Origin: Rutstroemia sp. NJR-2017a BVV2
Taxonomy: Eukaryota > Ascomycota > Leotiomycetes > Helotiales > Rutstroemiaceae
Direction of reading: 5' to 3'
Assembly (NCBI GenBank): GCA_002946415.1
Contig: NJPS01000054.1
Coordinates: forward strand, 372,001 to 436,000
DNA: 64,000 bases
This document shows, piece by piece, positions 33,201 to 45,200 of the stretch (positions are counted from its first letter, which is position 1; every line of letters begins with the position of its first letter). The notes under the pieces were generated by a model. It had not been told where the DNA came from. It ran no database searches and worked only from the letters and a program-made list of their open reading frames with translations. The translations under genes and the position numbers were made by a program.

Positions 33201-35143
33201 GGCCATCCCTCCGCATTACCGAAATGCCTTCTGTTTTTCGAAACAAAAACTTGAAAAGTCCCTGGGAAATGAAAATGCCATTCTCCATAAAAAAAGTTTT
33301 TCCCATCACATCATATCAACTCCCGGTCGGATTCCTGCCCAACGCCAATAGTTCACACGTGGTTCGGTCCGTGCAAAGCACATACGGGGAAATGGAGCAC
33401 AGATCAACCCATGAAGTCTTGTTACTTTTCTTTTTCTTTTCCTGCGCGCACCTTATTTTTTTGCCTCTCAGCCCCTCCTTTTTTTTCCTATCTCGAGCCC
33501 TATGTCATCGCGCTCCAAGTGGTGCATTTTCGCAGATTTTTGTGCCAACACCCAACCCCCTTTGGTTTTCCACGTTTTTTTTTTTCGTGAATCAAAAACC
33601 CAGGTCTCCAGATCTCCAGATCTCCAGGTTTTTTGGTTTTTTATTTTCCTGCAATAGTAACACAAATTGGAAATACAGTTTCATCCAAGCGCCCAATCTC
33701 CCCTGGTTCCGGCTTTTTGTCTTGTTCGAAGGTGCTCAATGTTACATGCAGTAATATTCGAATAAGGACAGAAGGGGTTCGAGTGAAAGTGGAATAAAGT
33801 TAAGTACAACGTACAGTAAGGTTCAAAACGCCGAGCCCTACCCGCACTACAGTATCGTCCCATGAAAATCCAATATTTCTTTGGCCCAAGGTTAGACCGT
33901 GCTCTATCTGTCAAAAATGTACATCCATACCGCACTCTAGTCCTTCCCGCCAGCCCAGTGTAGTGGGTCCAGTGGTTTCGCACCCAAATGGACGGGAGGG
34001 AATCATAAGTTACCCGCCCCCGTCCCCCTCCCCCGCCTTAGTGTTGAAATTTGCTTCTTCATTACTCGCGCAGCCACTTTTTCCCACGTTTTTCGATTTC
34101 TCCATCTTCTTTTTTGCTGCGAACGGTGGGCGTGCACGCTTCTGCTGCGTGGAGCTTGTTTCGGGGCGGGCCACTAAACTTAGTCGAGTTTGCATCAGAT
34201 GATGCTGCGCTGCAAATACTAGTTACTGTGCTGCAAGGGAATTGTTAAAGTTCTTGTTGCTGTGTGCATGCATACATGTATGTATGCGCGTCGTTTTGGC
34301 GTACGCTTGAATCAGCTTACGGTTGTATTACTGTGGCAGTGGAGGGAGCGAAGATATACGAAGTACAATAGGAGAGGGTTCCCCCCTCCGTCGAGCAATC
34401 CCAGTGTCTCCACTCACACACACCTTTGTGAATATTACTGAGGTTGCGGCATTAGTTCGTTCTATGGCATGGTAGGACAGTTAAGTTCATTTGAGTTGGA
34501 TGGACGGGAAATATGGAAGGAAGGAAGGACACTCGTGTGTGAGGGAGAGGGATGGTCGTGCTACTTACTTTGCTTCCGTGAAACTTGTTACTTACTGCGT
34601 CCGCTTTTTGGATTCTGGGTGTTCTTCTGGCTGCACACTATATTCTACTGTGCTGTACATATGCGTGGATGCTTTCGTTTGGATCGTTTGCTACAATCCA
34701 CTATACTTCCTATACTACACTTCTACATTCCTCTACGTACACAACTCAGCTCAACTCATCTCAATAAACATAACTGTGCACTTCCTCTCAAGTCCCAGCC
34801 CTAAAATTCATGACTCGTGAACAGCAGTACGAACGAGTACGAGTACGAATCTTTCTTCCTTAGAATCCCCTCTTCCCTCTCCCTCCCTCTCCTCGCAAGA
34901 ACAACGGCTGGCAGCACACCTTTTATCCATCGCCCTCCCCAATCGTCCCGATTTCTTCCGGGCATGCATGCATACCTATATACATAGCGTGTTTGACTTG
35001 ACTTACTACTGTAGGAGCTTGCTAGTGGGATATACTTGTAGAGATGGATGCACTAGATTAGTATTTATTAGTATTGGTCTAGATGTTTAGTCCTGACTGG
35101 TGGGAACCTGGGAGGGAAAGACGGGAGGTAGATGATTAGGTAA

Positions 35144-35230
35144 GTAAGTAAGTGTGTGTTAGTATAGTGTGTGTTATATATAAGTAAGTGCTTGTTAGTA
35201 TAGTGTGTGTCAGTATATAAGTTAGTTAGT
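35144..35230. repeat. Duplicated GTTAGTATAGTGTGTGT segment in AAGT-rich DNA
   Basis: TGTTAGTATAGTGTGTGT occurs twice, 37 bp apart, each copy preceded by TAAGTAAGTG-like sequence and followed by TATATAAG. A low-complexity slippage product. Confidence 0.65.
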
Positions 35231-35481
35231 TGGCTGGTTAGTCAGTCACATGGCTGGTTTTTGTACAACTCAACTTGGCTTGATTTACCTTGACTCAAGT
35301 CGTTAGTACAGATGGAGAGGGGGCTTGATAGACTGGTCTAGAGAGACAGCGGGAGGGGAGAAGGGACGGCGGTGAAGAAAGCTGGTGGGAAGCGGTTCGC
35401 GGAAGGGGAGGTTTGGGCCGGGTGAGATTGGGGATAGAGTGTTCAGTTTGTATGTGTATTCATTCCTCAGGTTACTTTCCT

Positions 35482-35739
35482 GATTCCGCCCTACTCCTTA
35501 CTCACTAGACTGAGACATTGCCTGTCGTTTGCACCGCCTTTGAGTATGCCGTTATTTTTCTGCTTCCATCCCTACTCCTTTGAATCCTTTCTCACCAGAC
35601 TAAGACTGTGCGGCACAGTCTGTGCCCGTCTTTTGCGGCGTCCTTTGAGTATGCCACTACTTTTCCGATTCCGTCCCTACTCCTTTCTCACCAGACTGGG
35701 AATTTTCCCGTCGTTTGCGGCGTCCTCTTAGTATGCTAC
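35482..35739. repeat. Three imperfect tandem copies of a 73-104 bp unit
   Basis: Copies at about 35482-35562, 35563-35666 and 35667-35739 share TCCCTACTCCTT, CTCACCAGACT, CGTTTGCGGCG and TTTGAGTATGCC. Copy 2 carries an inserted inverted repeat (ACTGTGCGGCACAGT). Copy 3 lies inside the last exon of the CorA-like gene, whose stop codon is at 35657 in the tail of copy 2. Confidence 0.8.
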
Positions 35740-38628
35740 CCAAGTGGTCGCGCATGCTACTTGTTTTGCCTTGCTCTTGGTTGGCACCAGTCATCACAAC
35801 TCCAGCTTGATTTGCCAATCCCTCGCCCTCTTGAAGTCTTGTCTCCACTGCCACGGCGGCGTTTCCCACAAATGAAAAGACCTTCTGTGGAATACCTTTG
35901 TTGAAAATTCTACTGAAACCGTTGTGATTGACAAAGATAACAAGGGCCGCTGCACAAAAGTAGGTCAACAAAGGGCCGACAATGATAGCCATGGTAAACT
36001 TAGAAGATAGAACTGCAGGATCCGGATCTTGGGCTAGGGGCATGCTGAAATAAGCCTGTATACGCATTTGTTAGCGGCAATATCTTGAATGTAGCGTGTA
36101 GGTCACCAAAAAGAGTTTCAACTAGGACTAAGTGGTCACCTACTGAAACAAACCCTAGCGGTAGGAAGATGATGGTTACAATGGTGAAGACCATGACGTA
36201 TCTATTCATTGTTGTGGACCTAGACGCCTCTAGCAAAGCTGTTGCGTTGAAGAGCTGGAGGGAGCAAGTTAGCCTTTAAGTAAAGACCGTTTTCAGTAGC
36301 TCTCAACTTACACCGTCCCGCAAACTTTCTACCTCCGCAGTCTTCTCCGCAATTCGCTGCAGTAGCAATTCCGCCTCCGTGTCGTAGTGTTCAAGAATAG
36401 CCTTCCAATTGTCATTTAGAACTTTTAGATGCTCCACTCCCACCCATTCTGCTTCGTCGTCATCAAAGTGGGCAATGTTCTTGAGATGACGGCCAGTGTC
36501 ACGAATCCATTTACCAAATATGCGCAACAGCTGAAGGGTTGTGAAGTAAACCTCTGACCTTTGAAACGAATCATCAAACATAAGTCTATGTCTAGTGGCA
36601 GAATTCAGGATGTCCGAAGCCTATATAACGTGTGAGTTAGCGGGGCACAAATTGAGGCATGGAGAACCGTAACCGGGGCCACGGGGCGCGCACATCAATG
36701 CTTAGGCATTCTTCCATGGCGTCAAGAACGTTACTCCATTTTTCGCGCCAATAATCAATGAATGTGTAGATATAGTATTGGAACACTGCTACTCCTGATG
36801 ATGGTCCGTAGACTTGGATCGGAGTTTTGGCTGGATTAAATTTAAATAGATAGAAACCATCGATCAAGATCGTGCTTGTGAATTGGGGAAACTGGTCAAA
36901 CTGATTATCCGGACGCTTTTGCCACATTTTATCACATTTACCAGTTGTAGCAATAGTTTGAATGGAGCATCGGCCCTCCTGAAATTTGGCTGAATTTTCG
37001 GTTCCCCTAAGCGACAGCATAACGCCGCTCTCTCGTTCCAAGCAAATACCTTCCAATGAAGGCTCTTCTTGATCTGCAGTCATGGTTTTGCGTGCATTTT
37101 CAACAGGTACAAAAAAATAGCGGAACGTGAAGACGAATCTAGGTAGGTGGGCTATGCTAGTCCGGAGGGGTCTATATCCGAAAAATATATTTTTCCAGGG
37201 TCCGGCATATCCGACTAGAAGTTCCTTTATCTCGTCGCCGATATCTGAATCATTAGGTCCATGTGGAAAACGACGGTTCACCAATTGGGCCATGCAGATC
37301 ACAGCAACTGTTGTAAAGTTGAGTATTGGCCCTTCCAATAATTCGTCAAGGCACCTGATCGTAGAGCTGATTAGCTGTGACGTCTCTCAAATGATAAAAC
37401 TAAGCTGTAGCCGGTAGGTGAACTAAGCTTTGGGTGTGAGGTCACTTACCACACGCGGCCCAGGTTCCTAGATAATCCCTTGGACTCGTAACGGGGAGAT
37501 TCATACGAAGCCGATTCCAACTGGGGTTTTGCATAGCCTGACAACCTGTGATACCCGGAACGAGTCAGAACGGGACGAGATACGTCGCTGAATAGATAAG
37601 TGAAGTCCCAGAAGCCAGCATTTTTAAAGCTAAGAAGGCCAAGTTTGGAGTTTAGACGACCTTGAAGGTACGAGAACTCTTCCTCGCTGGCTAAACTGTA
37701 TATGAGGGGGATGTCCACTGGCCAAAGGACTTTTACAGCATTTTTGACTGCCCGTCGTGGAAGACGGGGATCAACTCGCTGTCTTGAATGGCGCATTCCC
37801 CATGGTAATTTCACAATTTTATCCAGTCCATGAGCTGAAAAATGCTCCTTTTTGAGAGCAACCTTGAGGGAGGAATGCACGAAGTAGGTTTTCTCATCGT
37901 CCGAAAAAAGAAACCCACTACAAAATGTTCTGTATAGATGAGACGATTCAACGTCTGTCAGCGCGAGTTTCATCATCTTTGCGCTCACCCTTATTGTTTT
38001 CTGTTGGGGCTCGCTAAAGCGGTGAATGATTCTGTGTACAGGTTGATCTAATCGCGTGCTTGGCTTTTGTTTGGCGTCAAGTTGGCTGGCAACGTTCTTG
38101 TTTGCGACAGGTAAGGCCTGCTGAAGGATTTGGATGATCTGTAGTATTTGAGCTTCCGTTAGATGCTTGGTTTCGTCTTTGCCATTTATGGTTGCTGAAT
38201 TCTGATTAGCGCCATTGTCGTGCTTTGTCTCTTCCGCCGGTGATTGTATTCTATGTGACCCTCCTTCGTCTTCGTCATCTTCGTTCCCCTCTTCATCCTC
38301 GCCGTCTCCTCGAGGCAGTGGAGAGCCGAGAGGGGTCAAATTCTGCGGTGTTTTGCCAAAGGCATTGTACCAGTCATCGCTGTCAGAGCCAGTGCTATTT
38401 GAAAGCTGAGATCCTATGCTGGAGGAAGTCAATGAAATTAGGGGCACGAAGAGCTCTCAACACTTGAATAACGAACCTTGGAATACGTTGAGTTCGACGC
38501 CTGGAAATTGTGCGTGAAGCGCTATGAGCCACCCGAGAAGCAGACCCCGATGACTGCACATCCGATCCGAATCCAGACGCCACAGCGTCGACAATTGAGA
38601 TACTTGGGCTACAAGTAGGGGAAGGCAT
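35657..38628 (-). CDS. CorA-like membrane protein, six exons
   Basis: Exons on the minus strand are 38628-38477, 38418-37450, 37354-36694, 36620-36312, 36254-36144 and 36055-35657. All joins keep frame and total 866 residues. Introns are 57-95 bp with CTAAT/CTAAC branch sites. Two membrane spans near the C-terminus (VMVFTIVTIIFLPLGFVS, then MAIIVGPLLTYFCAAALVIF) follow a helix with LFNATALLEASRSTTMNRYV. This layout is that of fungal CorA-like proteins. The loop between them reads AYFSMPL, and the Gly-Met-Asn signature of true Mg2+ channels is absent, so magnesium transport should not be assumed. The N-terminal 100 residues are acidic; the middle is a large soluble domain I do not recognise. 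The C-terminal tail is partly encoded by the tandem repeat. Confidence 0.8.
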
Positions 38629-39299
38629 GATATCAGTGGAAAGCTTGCTAAGGTTGCAATTCCACTGGGAAGAGTTGATATTCAACTTCAGGACCTTTTA
38701 ATAGAAGCGGTGGTTGGTTTGTCGTGGTATGGTATTACTGGCCTGGTTTGAGCATTTAATCGAAGTCCCGTGCAAAAGCTGCTCAGCTCAGCCTGCTCCT
38801 GCATAAAAGATGGTGTAAGCGCCTGAATCTGCAGAACTTTAAGTGAGTAAATTGTTGTGACCCTCACTAGGATAAGGCTTAAGTTTATAATCAGAATTAA
38901 CAACTAAAGAAGAAATAGGATTAAAAGCCTAAAAGGCGTCACATACACAAATAAAAGCACGTGATATTCACATGATTACTTTGCCTGTGCGTGTGATTCG
39001 AGTCGAATCGTCACAGTACAAAGTGCAATTTTGAGTGACTTACAACTTATTTTGAATCTATATTCGTGATGAACCCGCACTCTATCTAGACTCAGACGAA
39101 GTCGGTAACGTCTCACTGGTTTTTAACCATTCTCCAGAGCCCAACTCTTTGGAAGATTGCAGAATTGTGACAGAGTTTGTCAATATACACTGGTGCGAGA
39201 TGCCCAGTCTTTACAGAATTATAAAACAACACAGGCCGTGTGAACAATTTGAAGCGTGACTCCTAAATGCATTTGTAAACACCCCTGATCAAAGCAACC
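38629..39299. promoter_or_regulatory. Upstream region of the CorA-like gene
   Basis: About 670 bp between the CorA-like start (38628, minus) and the 3' end of the next minus-strand gene (39300). It is AT-rich with one CACGTG (38958-38963), a site bound by bHLH factors in fungi. Its use here is an inference only. No ORF is seen. Confidence 0.35.
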
Positions 39300-40503
39300 T
39301 TAAGACTTATCAACCAGCTTCAAAGCTTCCTCCCTGAACGCAGGTATCCTCCCCGCCCTTCTCAGCCAGTCTTCCCCTTCTTTTGCTCTCCCTTCTGCTC
39401 TACAAATCGTAACCAAATTCAACATACTCAACCCAAAGCCACCCTCGGCCGCAACCCGAAACCATTCCCTGGCCAGTCCATAATCCTTCATCTCCATCAT
39501 TCCCCTCTCGGCAATACTTTTCCTCTCCTCTATATCCTTCTTAATTTTCCCCAACTCAATCACACCTAAGTTATGGCATGCTTCTGTGATCCCCGACGCT
39601 GCAGCTTTCTCTAGATACATTATTTTCTCTGGTGTCCCTTCGGCCTGCAGATTCGAGAGGTAGAAATACGAAGATGCATTGTCGTATTCTAGGGCGCCTT
39701 TCCGGAGAACTTTCTCAGCTTCTTCCCGCGCGCCTTTGTGAAATAGAATGTGGCCGAGTGTCGAACAAACTTCGCCCATTGTATCCAGTGACTCTTTATC
39801 CTCGGTAGGGGTTGAGACAGCATCTCTCAGGAAGTCCAGCGCCTCCTCTCCGCGTCCTTGAGAAATTAATATCTCACCGAGCAGCGCCGCAGCCTGGGAA
39901 TTTCTCTCCTTCTTGGCCAAAATACCTAATTGTTTCAAAACCGGTCTGTAAGAAGGAGTATCTAACTCTCCGGAGCGCAAAGCATACTTAGCCATCAGTA
40001 TGATGGCTGCTACGTCGCCGAGGTTTGCCGAGCTGATTAGCAAGTGCCGAGCTAGGGCTTTCTGCTCAGATGAGGTACAGTGTCCAACGGCCATGCCAAG
40101 ACTGGTGACTGTCGATGGGGATATTTGGTATCCTACGGGGAGTTAGCCGTTTGTTTCGGGTAAGCACGCAGATTGGAATGGGCATCTGACTTTTGCAGAG
40201 GCCTTGCTCCCATCCTGCGGGTGCTTGATGGGAGAGTAGTTGATATTGCTTAAGAAAATCTAATGCGGTGCTGGGCTTGACATCAAGACGTCCGCTTTTG
40301 TGTTCGAGCTCGAGGACGGATAGCGGAGGAAGAGCAGCGGGGGTATGAATTGGGACAGCTGATCTAGTCTGCGTCTGTTTTGGTTTGGCTCTTCCTTTGT
40401 GGAATTGAGGGCCAGCGAGTGCTCGCGGTGCTGTGTGCAAAGGTCTTCGAGTCACGACTTTCATCCCATTTTGAAAAATAGGAAAAATCTTGGATATCCG
40501 CAT
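39300..40503 (-). CDS. Mitochondrial-type Sel1/TPR repeat protein
   Basis: Exons 40503-40191 and 40132-39300, with a 58-bp intron (donor GTCAGA, CTAAC branch, acceptor CGTAG), give 381 residues. ATG at 40503. The N-terminus is basic and lacks acidic residues (MRISKIFPIFQNGMKVVTRR followed by PLHTAPRAL), as in mitochondrial targeting peptides. The second exon is a run of helical repeats with Sel1/TPR spacing, e.g. GDVAAIILMAKYALRSGE, NSQAAALLGEILISQGRGEE, GHILFHKGAREEAEKVLRKG, ITEACHNLGVIELG and DYGLAREWFRVAAEGGFG. Such solenoids bind other proteins. The start faces UTP16, 258 bp away, so the two genes share a divergent promoter region. The specific role is unknown. Confidence 0.78.
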
Positions 40504-40761
40504 AATGTCTACACGTCCATTGACCACAGTACGAACGTGATCTAGATCTCCATAAAAACGAACTTACATTATTATCCCTTCACCAGCCACACCCACACTT
40601 CAAATGTGGCTGTGCAATCACCCATCCGGCACTGGCTACGAATTTTTTCCCAAGCCAATGCAGGCAGCCCCACAGAAAGTTTTCCTCCCAAACGTCCGTC
40701 CAATTGCGCACCGCGTCAAAGTGAAGTCAATTCTCGACCGCAAAAGAAAATCTAATGTGTA
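40504..40761. promoter_or_regulatory. Short divergent promoter between the Sel1/TPR gene and UTP16
   Basis: 258 bp between two start codons on opposite strands. No TATA box at a convincing distance and no clear palindrome. Shared control of the two genes is possible but not shown. Confidence 0.4.
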
Positions 40762-42201
40762 ATGTTGCCTAAACTGGTCACATCAGCGAATGATTCTTTC
40801 CAGCTTGACGACCCGCAGACTCCAGGCCAGCAATTGAGACGAGAAATGGTTACTACGCGGGGCAGAGCTGCGGCGATGGAAGAGGAAGTGAGGAATAGCC
40901 CGATGGGTAGCCGGACTGGTACACCGAAAGCAGATGACTCGAATCTGGCTGAGGATGCGACGCCGTTGGCAAGGAAGGGGAGGAATGCGAACGGAGGTGG
41001 GAGCGGAAAGAGAAGTACGAGGAGTAGTGGTGCGGTAGAGGATTTTGAGGTGGAGCTTACGCCTAGGACGAATGGGAAGAAATCGCCGGCGAGGGAGAAG
41101 GATGAAGATAAGGAAAACGAGGTAGAGGAGGACCAAAATGCGGTGCTAGGAGATACGCAGATAGTAGAGGCGAAGGAGGTAGTCGAGATTGTGGAGAAAG
41201 AGGGAGAGACACCAAAGCGATCTGTGAGAACGTCAGTGAATACGACGACGCCAATTATTTCGAAGCACAAACGATTTGGCAGTGAAGAACCGGTTGCAGA
41301 ATTGGAAGAGAAGGTTGAGGTTACGGTTGAGGAAACATCAGAAGCGATCAATAATGAGGAGGACGAAAGTAGCGATGATGATGATGCACCGGAAGAAGTC
41401 AACACGAATGATGCTGTTAAATTAGCCAAAGACAAAGCCCGCGAAGCTGCAAAAGCTGCTGAAGAGTATGTCAATCCCTAATTCCTCTTGATTTCCTTAG
41501 CAATTCCTCTTGATTCCCTTAGCATCCAGCCCGTTAACTAACCACTCCCTCTATTCAGACAAGCCGCCCTCATCAAAAAGAAGCGCCAAGAAAAAGACGC
41601 CATCCTAAAACGTCAAGCCGTCGCCTCCTCCAAAAAGCGCAAACTCGAGACGGATTCCCCAGAAACCATGTTGCCACCAGCCCAGAAAACCAAAGTCGAC
41701 TCCAGCCCTTCCGAACAAGCACCAGAAGCAGAGACAGAACCGGCAGACGATATAGAAATCGAATCCAACACGCTAGACGGTGACGGTACCGCTGACAGCC
41801 GCCTTAACGATGATTCCGAGAATGATATTGAGGAAATTCGTCGCACTTTTGCTCCGCCGCTCAGTAGACGTCCGTTGCCGGATTTGTTGCCCGAAGAGCT
41901 GCTTGAGGATGATGATCAGGACACGAGTGAACAGGAGGGGCTAGTAAATGGGGAAAAGAAGCAAAAGCAAATACAGAAGAGGAATATACTAAGTGCGTTG
42001 GGGGAGAAGAAGATCAAAGATAAGCGGCTGGGGAACACGACGTTTAGGGTTGTGGAGAAGAGGAGTGAGTACTTGGCGCCGAAAGTTTCGGCTAATGCAA
42101 AGGGGTTGAAGGAGGCATGGTTGCAAGGGAGGGGGAAGGGCGGCGTGGTGGGTGCGAATAGAAGGGTGTTTAATAAGGGTTTTCTGGGCGGAAGGAAGTA
42201 A
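40762..42201 (+). CDS. UTP16: U3 snoRNA-associated protein Utp16/Bud21 family
   Basis: Exons 40762-41465 and 41559-42201, with an intron having donor GTATGT, branch GTTAACTAACC and acceptor TTCAG, give 448 residues. The family takes part in the small-subunit processome that makes 18S rRNA in the nucleolus. Evidence is the C-terminal domain from about residue 400: NTTFRVVEKRSEYLAPK, then KGLKEAWLQGRG and a basic end RRVFNKGFLGGRK, the pattern of the U3_snoRNA_assoc family. The rest is acidic and Lys-rich with several EEDE and DDDD runs, common in nucleolar proteins. The start is ambiguous: ATG at 40846 (MVTTRGRAAAMEEE) is an equally plausible start and would drop 28 residues. Confidence 0.82.
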
Positions 42202-45200
42202 GTAGAGAGCACGTGCTCCGGGGACAAGACATGGGCTTGATGGATGATTCTCAGGAGACTCTAAATCTACGGATTTCTGTGTATGTATCCTCGGATTATT
42301 TGAGTACCCGTTTCGGGCTACATGTAGAACATGATGGATGATTTGTTGCTCGGATAGGAGTACGGATATGCTTCATGATGAGTATGATAGATTTAGAGTA
42401 TAGGATCCAAATCAAGATATCCACAGCATCTATCTGCAGGGAGATGCGATGTTCTCCGCATGGCCAGGTCTACTACTCTGTGTTGAGGTTTGAGGTGGTT
42501 CGTATCATGCTATATTAGATTTACCGAGTAGTATTTTCAAAATTCGAAGTTGAGACATGGTCATCACCAAGCCCTTGGCCACGTAGTTGAGTGCAATGCT
42601 GACGCGCCGAGAGGGTTTCTCTGATCCGAATGTGTGTTTTTCTTGAATTTGTCGTTGGTCAACCACCATGATTATCCGGTAAATAGTCAACAGTTCACGT
42701 GTCATAGGAGTCCATTCACTTGTAATCGCCTGTTCAAGGACGGTTCTTGTAGATGTGGTTATTCATAGGGTGAATCTAGGGTAGCACAAATGAAATCTCA
42801 CCTACAGTTCTTTGGAATTTCTGCTCGTGTAAAGTGCGGTCCGTGGAGTTTAGTGGTGAATTGCAGTTTGAGCAGGCTCGACTTGGCTGGTTGCCAAGGG
42901 GATGGAGGATGGATCTCAAACTGGCGAGTGGTAGAAATGAGCTTGCTCCGAACGATCAGAAGATTTCTTTGGGATACCTCTGTCATTTCTAGACGTCTGC
43001 ATGTTTGCGGCTCTCAAGTTGCAACCCCACCCTCTTCTAACCAATGAGGCCCACGAGGATTTCCTGCATGCATGACAGGTTGAATGGTATGCCGTGCAGC
43101 TACGATCTCAGCGAACGATTTGCAGTAAGCCTGGGGATATACCTGGCTCCCATCTTCACTCATTATTCCCACTACGAGAAACCGCCATATTGCTTGGCTC
43201 AGGGTTGATACTTCGTTTCTCAGATAAATCAAATTCGACGCGCGTTTCACCCGATTCTTTGGGTGGTCGTCAGTCGTCGATGCCCTTTCCCGGGTTGTGG
43301 GGCTCGGGTATTTCTATCAGATCTCACAAAATCTGGTTGTAACCGTGCACGCTACAAGACCTCGCGGCTAACTTCAACGTCGCCCCCACGAAACTGCGGT
43401 ATGGCTTGCATCAAGGCGGCGATACACTTGTCTTCGGCCGTTGAAGATTATACAGATATGAAGAATATCCCCTTTGGACTCGTGGCAGAATAAGTTCGAG
43501 CTTGAGGCGGGAGAAGATAACTTGTCCCACAACCCATCTAGGAAGACATCACCCATCTAGGAAGGCACTACTCGTCGAGCCTCCTGTCTGCCGCCGGCAT
43601 CCATCGCTACTGCAGATATACGAAGCACTCCGCAGTTAAGAAGAATGTAGATCCGAAATAGGACTCGATTCTGCGATTCCCAGAAGAAACAGTCCGAGAA
43701 GCGACAATGCAAGATGGTTCCTGCTCGACTACGCGGCGAAACCCAGCAGCTTGCGACGAACACGATTCTCGAGAATTAAGAAGCATTCATACTTTGGTTG
43801 GAAGGAACTTGATGCAGAGGCCGAGTTTGCGGATACAGTAAAGAAGGAATAATAAACTCAATTCGCCCATAGCCCAGAACTGCAACGAAATCGAGCAATA
43901 GAGAAGAGCGAAACACTGTTCGCAGCATCCGCAATAATGATTAGAAAGAGGAATTCTTGCAACAGTTTATCTCCTGAAGTCGACAGGTTTCGTGGTGGGA
44001 TGAGACATAGAGGGGCGAAATTGGCAAGAAATGTGGATTATGAAGACGTCCCGCCCCAATATCTTCACTTGCACAAGGATAATTCTATGCATTATTACTC
44101 TATATCCCAAGAACCCATTGCGCAATGAAATGAGACCCATGAAGTCGTGGTTGCATCATAGCGCAATAATCCGCTCCGTACCCAACTTCCGTATTTTCTG
44201 CAGTCGGACCTTCATGCGCTTCCGGCAGCGAAAATGGCAGCGGGAAAAAATGCATTGCTTTTTGACTGTTGAGAAGTCTCTCTCATGCATCAATTTTTGT
44301 GCATTTTACACGAGTAAGTGACATTCTCTTGCATCGGAAAAGACGGCTTGGTTTGGCCAAAGAAGCGGGGGTCTCAGCACGCTGCCTGATAATCCTTGTA
44401 GGATATTCTCTGTTCGGCGAAACCGGGGCGCGTAGATGACACGTAGTCATGTGAGCACTTAAAAATGTGCTCGCAAACGCTTATGATTGGTCAGCCACGA
44501 ACATAATTGGAGAAATCGCGCACCCCTTTCACTAGGATTCGCTCCCCCAAGCCAGGGTTATGTGTCCGCCCTTGTAAAGAAATTGAATCATGATGCACCG
44601 ATTGCTGCAATGGTTGGGAAACAGTGTAGTATTTGCTGATGTCCGACCGCAGTCCAATTCATGGATAGTTTTATCCACTTAGATATAGCTGAGACTCCCC
44701 AGCTGAAGGAGAAATAAGATACTGCATTCTGTGGATTTGAAACCTCTTTCATCACATAGTCGCTTTTGCTTATTTGCCCTATTAGCCTTTTACAAGGCGG
44801 AATCCTCTCGTACTATGTGTCTCCTTTCGCTGGATTTTAGGTTAAGTTTATAGCAAGAGCATTGTTTGCCGTCTTCTTGACTACTTCTTCAGCTTTGAAT
44901 ACCCTATCCTATAGCGATACCTTCCATTCCAGCTGTATTAGCCGTGCAAAACTTCACACATTATACCCGGATGCTTATTGGGCATAGGCTCATAGCATAG
45001 CAAAGACACCATGCTCCTATTGCCACAACATCATCCCTCCGCTAAGTGTCGTTTCATTCATCTCTTCACTTTGTTGAGCGCACCTGGCCACGATTCTTCT
45101 CTCTCTTTTCGATGTTAGCCCGCAGCTTCAAACGGTTGCAGATTCGTGGTGGTGCCTCATCAAGACAAAGTCATATAGTAGGAAGCTACATTTCCTCCTT

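Larger units (their letters stand above)
27407..35481. other. Gene-free stretch of about 8 kb
   Basis: No frame here has recognisable motifs. The longest (237 codons at 33041-33754) is Phe/Ser/Pro-rich because it reads pyrimidine tracts. Local structures are GAGGTGA-rich DNA (27590-27640), an 11-bp tandem repeat (30158-30201), CACGTG sites near 32452 and 32466, long T/C tracts (33420-33660), a TACATGTA palindrome near 34272 and GTGTGTTAGTATA repeats (35144-35230). It could be a long regulatory region or 5' UTR of the gene starting at 27406, or hold noncoding RNA. Confidence 0.45.

Noticed and set aside
33041..33754. 237-codon plus-strand ORF
   Set aside because: Composition follows long pyrimidine tracts (runs of Phe, Ser, Pro), with no domain; best read as noncoding.
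33776..33790. GGTTCGAG-like tRNA B-box word
   Set aside because: No matching A box upstream and no cloverleaf could be drawn; the same applies to a few other TTCGAA words in the window.
40752..41474. 240-codon ORF antisense to UTP16
   Set aside because: Ser/Phe/Leu-rich mirror of the acidic Lys/Glu-rich sense frame, a known shadow effect of repetitive codons.
43014..43500. Minus-strand protein-like fragments near 43370-43460
   Set aside because: Frames are short and broken, and no family is recognised; mentioned only as a possible relic.
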